DNA of 64,000 bases from JAKLIX01 sp964605655 (GTDB lineage Bacteria; Bacteroidota; Bacteroidia; Bacteroidales; CAIXZF01): NCBI GenBank assembly GCA_964605655.1, contig CAZSDK010000007.1:73060-137059 (forward strand). The letters are read 5' to 3'. Shown here piece after piece: positions 1-7,279 of the stretch. The notes beneath the pieces were generated by a model. It worked only from the letters and a program-made list of their open reading frames with translations. It made no database searches and was not told the DNA's origin. Within the stretch, counting starts at the first letter, position 1, and the number at the start of each line of letters is the position of its first letter. Position numbers and translations under genes: made by a program.

Positions 1-1086
1 ATGCTGGGGTTTAAGACGATCTTTAATTTTTATAATTCCGTAGGACGTTTGATCGACCAGACGCAAAACACCACTGAGTTGGCAGGATTTTTCAAGTATA
101 AGATGACCCGTGGCAAGTTTCTGATTGAACCGGGGTTCAGGGTACAGTATTATGCTTCCCTGGCCAATGTGTCGCTGGAGCCTCGCCTGGCGATGAAATA
201 CAACCTGAGCAACAAGGTCAGGCTGAAGTTTGCCAGTGGTCTATACTCCCAGAACCTGATGAGTGCTAGCTCCGACCGGGATGTGGTGAATCTCTTTTAC
301 GGTTTCCTTTCCGGGCCGGATGAGCTCCCCGACGAGTTTGACGGAAAGACCATAAAACACAGGCTTCAGAAAGCCCAGCACCTGGTGGGAGGCATCGAAT
401 TTGACCCCTTCAACCATTTCACGGTCAATGTAGAAGGATATTACAAAAATTTTCCTCAGTTGACCAACATCAACCGCAACAAGGTATTTGACGATACCGG
501 CGAATATTCTGACAAGCCCGACCTGTTGAAAAAGGACTACATCATCGAGACCGGGGATGCCAAGGGAGTGGATTTCTCTTTCAAATATGATTTTGACAGG
601 ATCTTCCTGTGGGCTGTTTATTCTTTTGCGTATGTCAACCGTTACGACGGGGTGATCCATTACGTGCCCCATTTCGACCGGAGGCACAATATTAACATCA
701 CCGGATCATACATGCTGGGTAAAGACCATCAGTGGGAGATCGATGCCCGCTGGAATTTCGGTTCGGGCTTCCCTTTTACCAAGAACGATGGTTACTATGC
801 CAACATTCCTTTTACAGGCGGACTGATGACCGACTACACCACGGTGAACGAGACACTGGGGATCATTTACGGAAGCTTGAACGATGGCCGTATGCCCACT
901 TATCACCGCCTTGACATCAACTTCAAGCGGAGGATCAAATTTTCTGAAGAGAATATGCTGGAGATCGACCTGAGCATCACCAATGTTTATGACCGTCAAA
1001 ACATCTTTTATGTGAACCGTATCACCAAGGCCAAGGTATACCAGTTGCCCATACTGCCCAGCCTGGGGGTTAACTGGAGTTTCTAA
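1..1086 (+). CDS. TonB-dependent receptor, C-terminal part (5' end outside window)
   Basis: This is the last 361 codons of an outer-membrane beta-barrel of the TonB-dependent receptor type, which imports large nutrients or metal chelates using TonB energy. The gene enters from the left edge, so the ATG at position 1 is an internal methionine: no signal peptide or plug domain follows it. The protein shows alternating amphipathic strands rich in Tyr, Phe and Asn (for example GVDFSFKYDFDRIFLWAVYS) and late motifs common in Bacteroidota receptors, such as HFDRRHNINITGSY and YHRLDINFKRRI. It ends in a terminal aromatic residue (GVNWSF), as expected for barrel insertion by BAM. The substrate cannot be read from this part. 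It is followed after 45 bp by the DUF805 gene. Confidence 0.85.
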   Translation: MLGFKTIFNFYNSVGRLIDQTQNTTELAGFFKYKMTRGKFLIEPGFRVQYYASLANVSLEPRLAMKYNLSNKVRLKFASGLYSQNLMSASSDRDVVNLFYGFLSGPDELPDEFDGKTIKHRLQKAQHLVGGIEFDPFNHFTVNVEGYYKNFPQLTNINRNKVFDDTGEYSDKPDLLKKDYIIETGDAKGVDFSFKYDFDRIFLWAVYSFAYVNRYDGVIHYVPHFDRRHNINITGSYMLGKDHQWEIDARWNFGSGFPFTKNDGYYANIPFTGGLMTDYTTVNETLGIIYGSLNDGRMPTYHRLDINFKRRIKFSEENMLEIDLSITNVYDRQNIFYVNRITKAKVYQLPILPSLGVNWSF

Positions 1087-1131
1087 TTATTAAGGTAATT
1101 ACCGTTAATCAATAATTAAAACATTAGGAGC

Positions 1132-1503
1132 ATGAAATGGTACTTGAAAGTATTACAGCAATACGCTGATTTCACAGGCAGGGCAAGAAGAACAGAATAC
1201 TGGATGTATACCCTGTTCAACATCATCTTCCTGATCATTGCCGTCATTCTGGACAACGTTCTCGGACTGACTGTGAGCAACTTACCCTATGGGGTTTTTT
1301 ACTTCCTGTATGCCCTTGCGGTTTTGGTCCCAGGATTAGCTGTTGCAGTAAGACGACTTCATGATATTAGTAAAACAGGCTGGTGGGTCCTGATCGCCCT
1401 CATTCCCATTATCGGAGCCATCGTGTTGCTGATTTTCATGGTTACAGAAGGTGATCGTGGTGAAAATGAATACGGGATCGACCCGAAGGAGGAGGTGGTA
1501 TAA
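1132..1503 (+). CDS. DUF805 family inner-membrane protein
   Basis: This is a small membrane protein of 123 residues that matches the DUF805 (YhaH-like) family in length and motifs. The N-terminal signature FTGRARRTEYWMYTLFN is followed by three or four hydrophobic segments at about residues 27-45, 53-71 and 82-105. The motif RRLHDISKTGWW lies between the second and third. The tail is short and acidic. The function of DUF805 proteins is not established, though they are often linked to envelope stress. The start is the ATG after the A-rich stretch following the receptor gene. It converges on the response regulator gene across a palindromic element. Confidence 0.88.
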   Translation: MKWYLKVLQQYADFTGRARRTEYWMYTLFNIIFLIIAVILDNVLGLTVSNLPYGVFYFLYALAVLVPGLAVAVRRLHDISKTGWWVLIALIPIIGAIVLLIFMVTEGDRGENEYGIDPKEEVV

Positions 1504-1519
1504 TTCCATTCCTGTGTGG

Positions 1520-1656
1520 GCCTGTCTCACAAGGCTGAAAATGCTTCGACGCCGCTCAGCATGACATCTGGTTATCAATATTTTGTCATAATGAGCGCCT
1601 GCCCGCCGGCAGGCAGGAAGTCGAAATATTGACAAAATATTGATGGTGAGACAGCC
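1520..1656. repeat. Nested palindromic intergenic element
   Basis: Between two convergent genes lies a set of nested inverted repeats. The outer arms CTGTCTCAC (1522-1530) and GTGAGACAG (1646-1654) are perfect. The inner arms ATCAATATTTTGTCA (1574-1588) and TGACAAAATATTGAT (1630-1644) are a perfect 15-bp pair. A central CCTGCC/GGCAGG hairpin lies near 1598-1613. The segment GCTTCGACGCCGCTCAGC resembles dispersed palindromes common in environmental Bacteroidota. It could act as a bidirectional terminator or be a REP/MITE-like element; no transposase is present. Confidence 0.75.
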
Positions 1657-1660
1657 TCTG

Positions 1661-2368
1661 TCAGATATTCACCTCAAGTTTGAACCCTGTTCCGTGCACA
1701 TTGGAGATGCTGATGCGGGGATCTTCGCGCAGGTATTTGCGGAGTTTGGTGATGAACACATCCATGCTGCGGCCGATGAAATAATCGTCATCGCCCCAGA
1801 CCATCTTCAGGGCCACCTCTCTTTTAAGCAGCTGGTTGGTGTTGATTACAAGAAGTCGTAACAAATCGGCCTCTTTGCGGGTAAGCTGCTGCAAGTGATC
1901 CGGCGATTTCAGCGACATGTTGGAGTAGTCGAAACTGAAAATCCCGATCTCGTATAGTTCCTTTTCAGCAGGTCTGGCATTACTGAGTTTAAGCTGACAA
2001 CGCTTTAGCACGGCCTGCACCCGGAGGCTGAGTTCCTCGGTGCTGAATGGTTTACAGATGTAATCGTCGCAACCCACCTTGAAACCCTGGATGCGGTCTT
2101 CCTTGAAAGACCGGGCCGTGATAAAGATGATGGGAACCTCCTTATTGATCCTGCGGATCTCTTCTGCGAGGGTGAAACCGTCTTTTTTGGGCATCATCAC
2201 GTCTACCAGGCAAAGGTCGAACGACTGCCTGTAAAAGGTGGCCAGCCCGCTTTCCCCGTCGTAGCTCCTGACGATCTCATAATCCAGCATCTCCAGGTAA
2301 TCCTTCAATATTTCGCTGAGATTGGGATCATCCTCAACCAGCAGGATCTTTGCTAACTTGTTCTTCAT
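1661..2368 (-). CDS. OmpR-family response regulator
   Basis: This is a DNA-binding response regulator of 235 residues. The N-terminal receiver domain (about residues 5-120) has the acidic pair in LLVEDDP, the phosphoacceptor Asp in CLVDVMMPKKDG, the Thr in IIFITARS and the conserved Lys in DDYICKPFS. The C-terminal half (about 135-232) is a winged helix ending in VHGTGFKLEV. The start is taken at the ATG at 2366-2368 because translation then opens with MKNKLAKILLVEDD; the reading frame is open further upstream but that extension lies inside the kinase gene. It overlaps the end of the histidine kinase gene by 35 nt, so the two are co-translated partners. Its target genes are unknown. Confidence 0.93.
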   Translation of the reverse strand: MKNKLAKILLVEDDPNLSEILKDYLEMLDYEIVRSYDGESGLATFYRQSFDLCLVDVMMPKKDGFTLAEEIRRINKEVPIIFITARSFKEDRIQGFKVGCDDYICKPFSTEELSLRVQAVLKRCQLKLSNARPAEKELYEIGIFSFDYSNMSLKSPDHLQQLTRKEADLLRLLVINTNQLLKREVALKMVWGDDDYFIGRSMDVFITKLRKYLREDPRISISNVHGTGFKLEVNI

Positions 2369-3662
2369 TGGTCTCCGATTCAGATTCTTTAATTCCATAA
2401 GGAAAGAACAACACAAAGGTGCTCCCTTTCCGCTTTTCACTGTGAAGAGTAATCGTTCCGCTGTGTGCTTCCATGATGGTCTTCACGTAATACAACCCCA
2501 GCCCTTGCCCTTTCACGTTGTGGATATTGCCGGTAGGTACCCTGTAGAGTTTCCTGAATATATGCTTCTGCGCCTCCTCACTGATGCCTATTCCCTGGTC
2601 CTGCACCGTGATCCTGATCCCACCATCCGCGTCTTCGGTCTGCACCGTGATCACCGGTGCATCTTCCGAATACTTTTCCGCATTGTCCAACAGGTTATGG
2701 ATCACATTGATAAAATGATCCCTGTCGGCGTAAATGCGGCTTTGGGTAGCCTGTAACCGGCTGATCAGGTATCCGTCTCTCTTCCTCACCGCCATTCCGA
2801 AACCTTTCAGTATGCCTTCCAGCTCCTGGTGAACATCCATCTCCTTCTTTCTCAAGCTATATTCACCTCTATCTAAAACAGCTATCTGAAGCACTTGTTC
2901 AACCTGGTTCTTCAGGCGGTTGATCTCGTTCAGGATGATATCCCCGTATCGCAGGACTTTTTCGGGAGAAGCGACCACGGCAGGCTTGCTCAGCATCTCT
3001 CCGGCCAGGGAGATGGTGGAAATGGGCGTCTTGAATTCATGGGTCATGTTGTTCACGAAGTCTCTTTTCATCTCCGAGAGTTTTTTCTGCTTCATCAGGG
3101 AGAAGATGGAATAGGCGAACCCGGCAACCAGGATGATGAGGAAAAGCACGGAAACAACCAGCCAGACCCCCATACTTTGGATGGCAAGACTTTGCTGATC
3201 AGGGATATAGATGCCCAATACATAGCATTCTGTGCTGTAAAGACAGGAGAGGGAAATGAACAGCTTCGATTCGACCAGCTCCTTATGAAAGAGGTAGCTG
3301 GAGGCAAAGATCAGGTTGCCGCTGCCCCTGGAATAGATCCCGTAATAATAATCCTGGTTCAGTTGAAGATGGCTGAACTCGTCCTGCATCAGCGAATCCA
3401 GAAGCCTCGGACTGAAACGGCCCACCAGGGAGGAGTCCACCCTTCCGCAGATCATCCCACAGGGAGAATCGTTGAAAGAGTAACGGTTATCGATGGCCAC
3501 CATGCGGTTGAGCACACTCTTGAGCCCAAGCTCTATCCGGTGGTTAAACTGCTCATCCTTCAGCTCTACGGCATTTTTCACCCAGAAAACCTGGGTGATG
3601 ATGATGCCAACCAGTGAAAGTGAGGTGATCACAATGATGAGTGAGACAATTTTCTTCTTCAT
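2334..3662 (-). CDS. Two-component sensor histidine kinase
   Basis: This is a membrane histidine kinase of 442 residues. It has a first membrane helix at about residues 5-25, an extracytoplasmic sensor region of about 130 residues, and a second helix at about 160-185. The HisKA H-box is NNMTHEFKTPIST. The HATPase domain has the N-box HNLLDNAEKYS, the G1 box DQGIGI, the F-box FRKLYRV and the G2 box GQGLGLYYV. The start is the ATG at 3660-3662, giving MKKKIVSL and a proper membrane anchor. It is transcribed first, followed by the overlapping response regulator. The stimulus is unknown; the sensor region matches no domain I can name. Confidence 0.93.
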   Translation of the reverse strand: MKKKIVSLIIVITSLSLVGIIITQVFWVKNAVELKDEQFNHRIELGLKSVLNRMVAIDNRYSFNDSPCGMICGRVDSSLVGRFSPRLLDSLMQDEFSHLQLNQDYYYGIYSRGSGNLIFASSYLFHKELVESKLFISLSCLYSTECYVLGIYIPDQQSLAIQSMGVWLVVSVLFLIILVAGFAYSIFSLMKQKKLSEMKRDFVNNMTHEFKTPISTISLAGEMLSKPAVVASPEKVLRYGDIILNEINRLKNQVEQVLQIAVLDRGEYSLRKKEMDVHQELEGILKGFGMAVRKRDGYLISRLQATQSRIYADRDHFINVIHNLLDNAEKYSEDAPVITVQTEDADGGIRITVQDQGIGISEEAQKHIFRKLYRVPTGNIHNVKGQGLGLYYVKTIMEAHSGTITLHSEKRKGSTFVLFFPYGIKESESETNEEQVSKDPAG

Positions 3663-3666
3663 GGTA

Positions 3667-3674
3667 CAAAAGTA
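3667..3674 (-). promoter_or_regulatory. -7 box TACTTTTG of the histidine kinase operon
   Basis: On the minus strand this reads TACTTTTG, matching the Bacteroidota -7 consensus TAnnTTTG. It sits four bases from the kinase ATG, so the predicted transcript would be leaderless or nearly so. No clear TTG lies at the -33 position. Confidence 0.5.
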
Positions 3675-3696
3675 TTCATAATCCTGCATACCTGAC

Positions 3697-3704
3697 TACC
3701 TTTG
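3697..3704 (+). promoter_or_regulatory. -7 box TACCTTTG of birA
   Basis: TACCTTTG matches TAnnTTTG and ends seven bases before the birA ATG, so again a very short or absent 5' leader is predicted. The two divergent -7 boxes share a 49-bp intergenic stretch. A -33 TTG is not evident. Confidence 0.5.
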
Positions 3705-3711
3705 CCAGACC

Positions 3712-4488
3712 ATGCTGAACCCTGACATCCAAAAAGGTTTTCCCGTTCATCCGCTCCGCTTCACCCTTCTCAGGTTTCAGAAACTCGGTTCCACCCAGGA
3801 CCATCTCCTTGACCTATTGAAACTTGAAGAACCGCCCGAGGGCACCGTGGTGATTGCTGAGGAACAGACCCACGGTCGCGGGCAGGAGGGGAACATTTGG
3901 GAAAGCGAGGCAGGTAAGAATCTCACATTCAGTTTACTGCTCAGACCTCATTTCCTGAGGGCAGAACATCAGTTTTCCCTGAACCGGATGATATCCCTGG
4001 CCATGATTCGTTTCCTCAGAAAGACGGCCGGCGGGGAGCTGCCATTTAGCATCAAATGGCCTAACGACCTGTACATCGGGAATAAAAAAGCCGGAGGTAT
4101 CCTCATACAGCATGCCGTTCAGGGCCCTTACCTGGAATATTCCGTCATCGGCATAGGCATCAACCTCAACCAAACCGATCTGAAAGCTGCGGGGCCCAAC
4201 CCCACCTCCCTGGCCCTGGAAACAGGGAATTATTATTCTCCCGATGACACGCTGGAGCAGACAATGGAATCGGTAAGCGAGCATTATTCGATCCTGCAGT
4301 CGGACCCTGCCCGGCTGGAACAACCTTACCTGGACCTCCTTTACCAGAGGGGTAGCAGGAAAAAGTACCTCATCCGTGACGAAAAGGTAGAGGGGATGAT
4401 CAGCGGAGTGGATGAATACGGAAGGCTGCTGGTCATGACGGGCAGCGGGATGCTTTGCTGTGATGTGAAAGAGATCGTATACTTGTAA
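3712..4488 (+). CDS. birA: Biotin--[acetyl-CoA-carboxylase] ligase
   Basis: This is a biotin protein ligase of 258 residues, which makes biotinyl-AMP and attaches biotin to carrier-protein lysines. The catalytic core shows the substrate loop motif THGRGQEGNIWES (family GRGRxGRxW) and the conserved IKWPNDLYIGNKKAGGILI, whose Lys binds biotinyl-AMP. It is followed by SVIGIGINLNQ and a small C-terminal SH3-like domain. There is no N-terminal helix-turn-helix, so this is a monofunctional enzyme and not the E. coli-type repressor. It is divergent from the two-component operon. Confidence 0.94.
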   Translation: MLNPDIQKGFPVHPLRFTLLRFQKLGSTQDHLLDLLKLEEPPEGTVVIAEEQTHGRGQEGNIWESEAGKNLTFSLLLRPHFLRAEHQFSLNRMISLAMIRFLRKTAGGELPFSIKWPNDLYIGNKKAGGILIQHAVQGPYLEYSVIGIGINLNQTDLKAAGPNPTSLALETGNYYSPDDTLEQTMESVSEHYSILQSDPARLEQPYLDLLYQRGSRKKYLIRDEKVEGMISGVDEYGRLLVMTGSGMLCCDVKEIVYL

Positions 4489-4498
4489 GGGACTCCGG

Positions 4499-4930
4499 TC
4501 AGGAAGCCGGTTCCGGATTGTTCAGAAATCCTTGTTCTGCCAGTTCTTTCAGCTTGTCGACCAGGAGGTTGACGAAGTTGGTCAAAGGAGCTTTTGCCAT
4601 CATCGCCAGCATGGGGTTCAGGTCGGCTTCCAGGAGAAGCCGGGTCTCAGTCTCCTGCTCCAGGGAATGAAACTTCCAGGTCATGGACAGGGAGACAGGG
4701 GTGGAACCCGAGGCCACCATTCGTATCTTCTCGAAGGGCAGTTTTTCTTCCATCCTGAGTTCTATGTCGGCCATGTTCTGAATATTGAAAGAACAGCTGT
4801 CGTCGGTCGACTTCCAGCGGCTCACCTGGGGAGGCATGAGGTGCTGAAAATTATTGAAGTTCCCTAAATACTGGTACAGGGTCTCTGCCGTGACGGCAAT
4901 GAGCACGCTCTTGCTTTCGATGTTGGTCAT
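4499..4930 (-). CDS. SRPBCC (START-like) family protein
   Basis: This is a soluble protein of 143 residues with the pattern of the SRPBCC/polyketide cyclase-like lipid-binding fold. It opens with SKSVLIAVTAETLYQYLGNFNNFQHLMPPQV, shown here across two stretches of the typical N-terminal strand and helices, then alternating strands, and ends with a long amphipathic helix (FVNLLVDKLKELAEQG). The ligand is unknown. It lies 4 bp downstream of pyrE on the same strand and is probably co-transcribed with it. No signal peptide is visible, so it should be cytoplasmic. Confidence 0.8.
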   Translation of the reverse strand: MTNIESKSVLIAVTAETLYQYLGNFNNFQHLMPPQVSRWKSTDDSCSFNIQNMADIELRMEEKLPFEKIRMVASGSTPVSLSMTWKFHSLEQETETRLLLEADLNPMLAMMAKAPLTNFVNLLVDKLKELAEQGFLNNPEPAS

Positions 4931-4934
4931 AGGG

Positions 4935-5576
4935 CTATTTTCCCCAGGAAGAAGGGTCTTTCCTCCATTCCTTGAGTGAATTCAGGTCCTTATCAGAGAT
5001 ATACTTGATCATCAGTGCTTTCTTGATCAGAATATCATAGTCGGTGAGGGTAAACAGGTTCACCTTCTTCTTGGTAAAGCTTTCCACTGCTTCTGGCAGA
5101 AGGTAAGAAAAGATGGCCACCATGCCTTTCACGTAGCAACCGGCATCACGGAGCGCGTCGACAGCCTGGAGGCTTGACTTACCCGTGGAAACCAGGTCTT
5201 CGATGACCACCACGGACTGTCCTGACTCCACCACTCCTTCAATCTTATTCTCGAGGCCGTGGCTTTTTTTCTCTGTCCTCACATAAACGAAAGGCAGGCC
5301 CAGGTCCTGAGCCACCAGCACCCCGTGTGCGATGGCACCGGTAGCCACGCCGGCCACCATATCCACGTTTGGAAATTCCTCATTGATGATACGAACGAAT
5401 TCCTGTCTCACATAAGTCCTCACTCTGGGATAGGACAGGATTTTCCGGTTATCGCAATAGATGGGTGATTTTATTCCTGAGGTCCAGGTAAAAGGGTTCG
5501 CAGGATCGAGTTTAATTGCTTTTATTTGCAGTAAAAATTCTGCAGTCGAAAGGGCTGTATTTTCTTGAGAGTTCAT
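4935..5576 (-). CDS. pyrE: Orotate phosphoribosyltransferase
   Basis: This enzyme of pyrimidine synthesis converts orotate and PRPP to orotidine monophosphate. The 213-residue protein has the family's N-terminal substrate region (WTSGIKSPIYCDNR), the flexible-loop region with YVRTEKKSHG, and the PRPP-binding loop VVVIEDLVSTGKSS. Length and motif order are normal. Its ATG (complement of 5574-5576) overlaps the ATG of the divergent Nudix gene by two bases within the palindrome CATG, so each promoter must lie inside the other gene. A SRPBCC gene follows 4 bp downstream. Confidence 0.95.
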   Translation of the reverse strand: MNSQENTALSTAEFLLQIKAIKLDPANPFTWTSGIKSPIYCDNRKILSYPRVRTYVRQEFVRIINEEFPNVDMVAGVATGAIAHGVLVAQDLGLPFVYVRTEKKSHGLENKIEGVVESGQSVVVIEDLVSTGKSSLQAVDALRDAGCYVKGMVAIFSYLLPEAVESFTKKKVNLFTLTDYDILIKKALMIKYISDKDLNSLKEWRKDPSSWGK

Positions 5577-6225
5577 GGCACAAAAGTATAATATTTTCCT
5601 GAATGATCAACGCATTGTTCTGGAACAAATAGGGGATAATGAAGTAAGGGATCAGACCCCTCATATCACCTGTCCGGAAGAACTATGGGCTTTTGCCAGC
5701 GTGATAGAGAAAGATGAAAAGACTGCAGATTACCTGTTGGTTTCACGACTTCCCGTAGCGGAGCTGGCAGAAAAAGCCTTTCCACGGGTGAAGGCGGCAG
5801 GGGGACTGGTCTTCAGGGACACGGGAGAGCTGCTGTTAATTTTCAGGAGGGGGTTGTGGGATCTTCCCAAGGGGAAGGCCAATAAAAAAGAAAGCCTGGA
5901 GGAATGTGCCCTTCGTGAGGTGTCGGAGGAGACCGGACTCACCGGACTCACCATCACCGGATGCACCGGCATCACCCACCACCTGTTCAAGCAACGGCAG
6001 TGGCTGGCCCTCAAAGAGACCACCTGGTACGAGATGGCATACAGCGGTAACGAGACCCCTGTACCTGAGGCCGAAGAAGATATCACTGAGGTCCGCTGGT
6101 GTCGCATCGAAGAGCTACCTGTGCTGATGAGAAAGTCGTACCGTTCCATTGCCGAATTGCTCCTGGCATACATGAAGGGGAAACCATCGCAGCAGGAGAC
6201 AGATACCAGGATCCAGCATCCGTGA
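5575..6225 (+). CDS. Nudix hydrolase
   Basis: This is a pyrophosphohydrolase of 216 residues. The Nudix box GX5EX7REUXEEXGU is complete at residues 100-122 (Gly100, Glu106, Arg114, Glu115, Glu118, Glu119, Gly121). The domain is preceded by about 70 residues with no recognised motif. The motif RRGLWDLPKGK just before the box is common in enzymes acting on diphosphorylated metabolites, but the substrate cannot be assigned. The gene has no intergenic DNA on either side: its ATG overlaps the pyrE start by two bases and its TGA directly abuts the stop codon of the convergent epimerase (TGATCA at 6223-6228). Confidence 0.92.
   Translation: MAQKYNIFLNDQRIVLEQIGDNEVRDQTPHITCPEELWAFASVIEKDEKTADYLLVSRLPVAELAEKAFPRVKAAGGLVFRDTGELLLIFRRGLWDLPKGKANKKESLEECALREVSEETGLTGLTITGCTGITHHLFKQRQWLALKETTWYEMAYSGNETPVPEAEEDITEVRWCRIEELPVLMRKSYRSIAELLLAYMKGKPSQQETDTRIQHP
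5581..5610 (-). promoter_or_regulatory. pyrE promoter inside the Nudix gene
   Basis: The minus strand reads TTG (5610-5608), a 19-nt spacer, then TACTTTTG (5588-5581), an exact match to the Bacteroidota TTG/TAnnTTTG promoter. Transcription would start at about 5577, one base or so before the pyrE ATG, predicting a leaderless pyrE mRNA. The site is embedded in codons 3-12 of the divergent Nudix gene. Confidence 0.7.
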
Positions 6226-7191
6226 TCAGCCGGTACTGCCTACCCTGTGGCTGATCCAGTCATAGGTCTTTTCCATGCCGGTCTTCAAAGGTCGCGAAGG
6301 TGCCCATCCCAGTTTTTCCCTGATGAGCCTGTTATCGGAATTTCTTCCCCTTACACCCTGAGGTCCTGGGATGTTCCTGATGGAGATGTTCTTTCCGGAG
6401 ATGCCGATGACCATACGGGCGAGGTTATTGATGCTGATCATCTCTTCCGATCCTATATTAACGGGTCCCTGGAAATCTGAGTTCATGAGTCTCCTTATGC
6501 CTTCGAGGCATTCGTCAATATAAAGGAAGGAACGGGTTTGTTTTCCGTCGCCCCAGACCTCTATCTCTCCTCCGTCGGCCGTCATGGCCACCTTACGGCA
6601 CAAGGCAGCCGGGGCTTTTTCCCTGCCGCCCTGGTAGGTGCCTTCAGGACCAAAGATGTTGTGGAACCTGGCAATACGTATATTCAGCCCGTAATTCCTG
6701 TTGAAGGCCCTATAGAGATGTTCACTGAAGAGCTTTTCCCAGCCGTATTCGCTGTCGGGGGCGGCGGGGTAGGCTGAGTCTTCCGAACATTTTGGGTTGT
6801 CAGGGTCCAGCTGGTTATATTCAGGATAGATGCACGCTGAGGATGAATAAAAGATCTTTCCCACTTTCAAGGCGGAAGCCTGGTGAGCAATGTTTACATT
6901 GATCAGGGAGGAGTTATGCATCACATCGGCGTCATTTTCACCGGTGAAGATAAACTGTGCCCCACCCATGTCGGCGGCAAGCTGGTAAACTTCATCGAAA
7001 GGTTGGTCGAGGACTTCCCTGCAAACGAGAGGGTCTCGGAGGTCACCGATGATGAACTCATCGCAGGCAGAAGCACTGAACTCAGGCAGTTTCAGGTCCA
7101 CCCCCCTTGTATGGTAGTCTCTTGCTTTGAGAAAAGCGGCCAGGTGGCTTCCTATAAATCCACCGGCACCCAGGATGAGAGCTGTTTTCAT
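6226..7191 (-). CDS. GDP-mannose 3,5-epimerase-like SDR
   Basis: This is an extended short-chain dehydrogenase/epimerase of 321 residues. The NAD-binding motif GAGGFIG is at residues 8-14. The active site matches plant GDP-mannose 3,5-epimerase: Cys120 in SSSACIYPEYNQL, Tyr149 and Lys153 in YGWEKL, and Lys192 in GGREKAPAALCRK. Later blocks GDGKQTRSFLYIDEC and GPQGVRGRNSDNRLI are also those of that family. In plants the enzyme converts GDP-D-mannose to GDP-L-galactose and GDP-L-gulose. Here it more likely feeds a surface glycan; manA in this window supplies mannose-6-phosphate. The exact product is an inference. A single-gene unit with its own promoter is likely. Confidence 0.88.
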   Translation of the reverse strand: MKTALILGAGGFIGSHLAAFLKARDYHTRGVDLKLPEFSASACDEFIIGDLRDPLVCREVLDQPFDEVYQLAADMGGAQFIFTGENDADVMHNSSLINVNIAHQASALKVGKIFYSSSACIYPEYNQLDPDNPKCSEDSAYPAAPDSEYGWEKLFSEHLYRAFNRNYGLNIRIARFHNIFGPEGTYQGGREKAPAALCRKVAMTADGGEIEVWGDGKQTRSFLYIDECLEGIRRLMNSDFQGPVNIGSEEMISINNLARMVIGISGKNISIRNIPGPQGVRGRNSDNRLIREKLGWAPSRPLKTGMEKTYDWISHRVGSTG

Positions 7192-7209
7192 GACTGCAAT
7201 GATTTATTG

Positions 7210-7243
7210 CAAAAATAGGAAAGAATACGGGTTGTCTGTTCAA
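7210..7243 (-). promoter_or_regulatory. Promoter of the epimerase gene
   Basis: The minus strand reads TTG (7243-7241), a 23-nt spacer and TATTTTTG (7217-7210). This fits TTG/TAnnTTTG, with spacing at the upper end of the accepted range. The leader would be about 15 nt. Confidence 0.55.
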
Positions 7244-7279
7244 ATCCAGATCCTATATCATGACAACAGCCAATTTATA

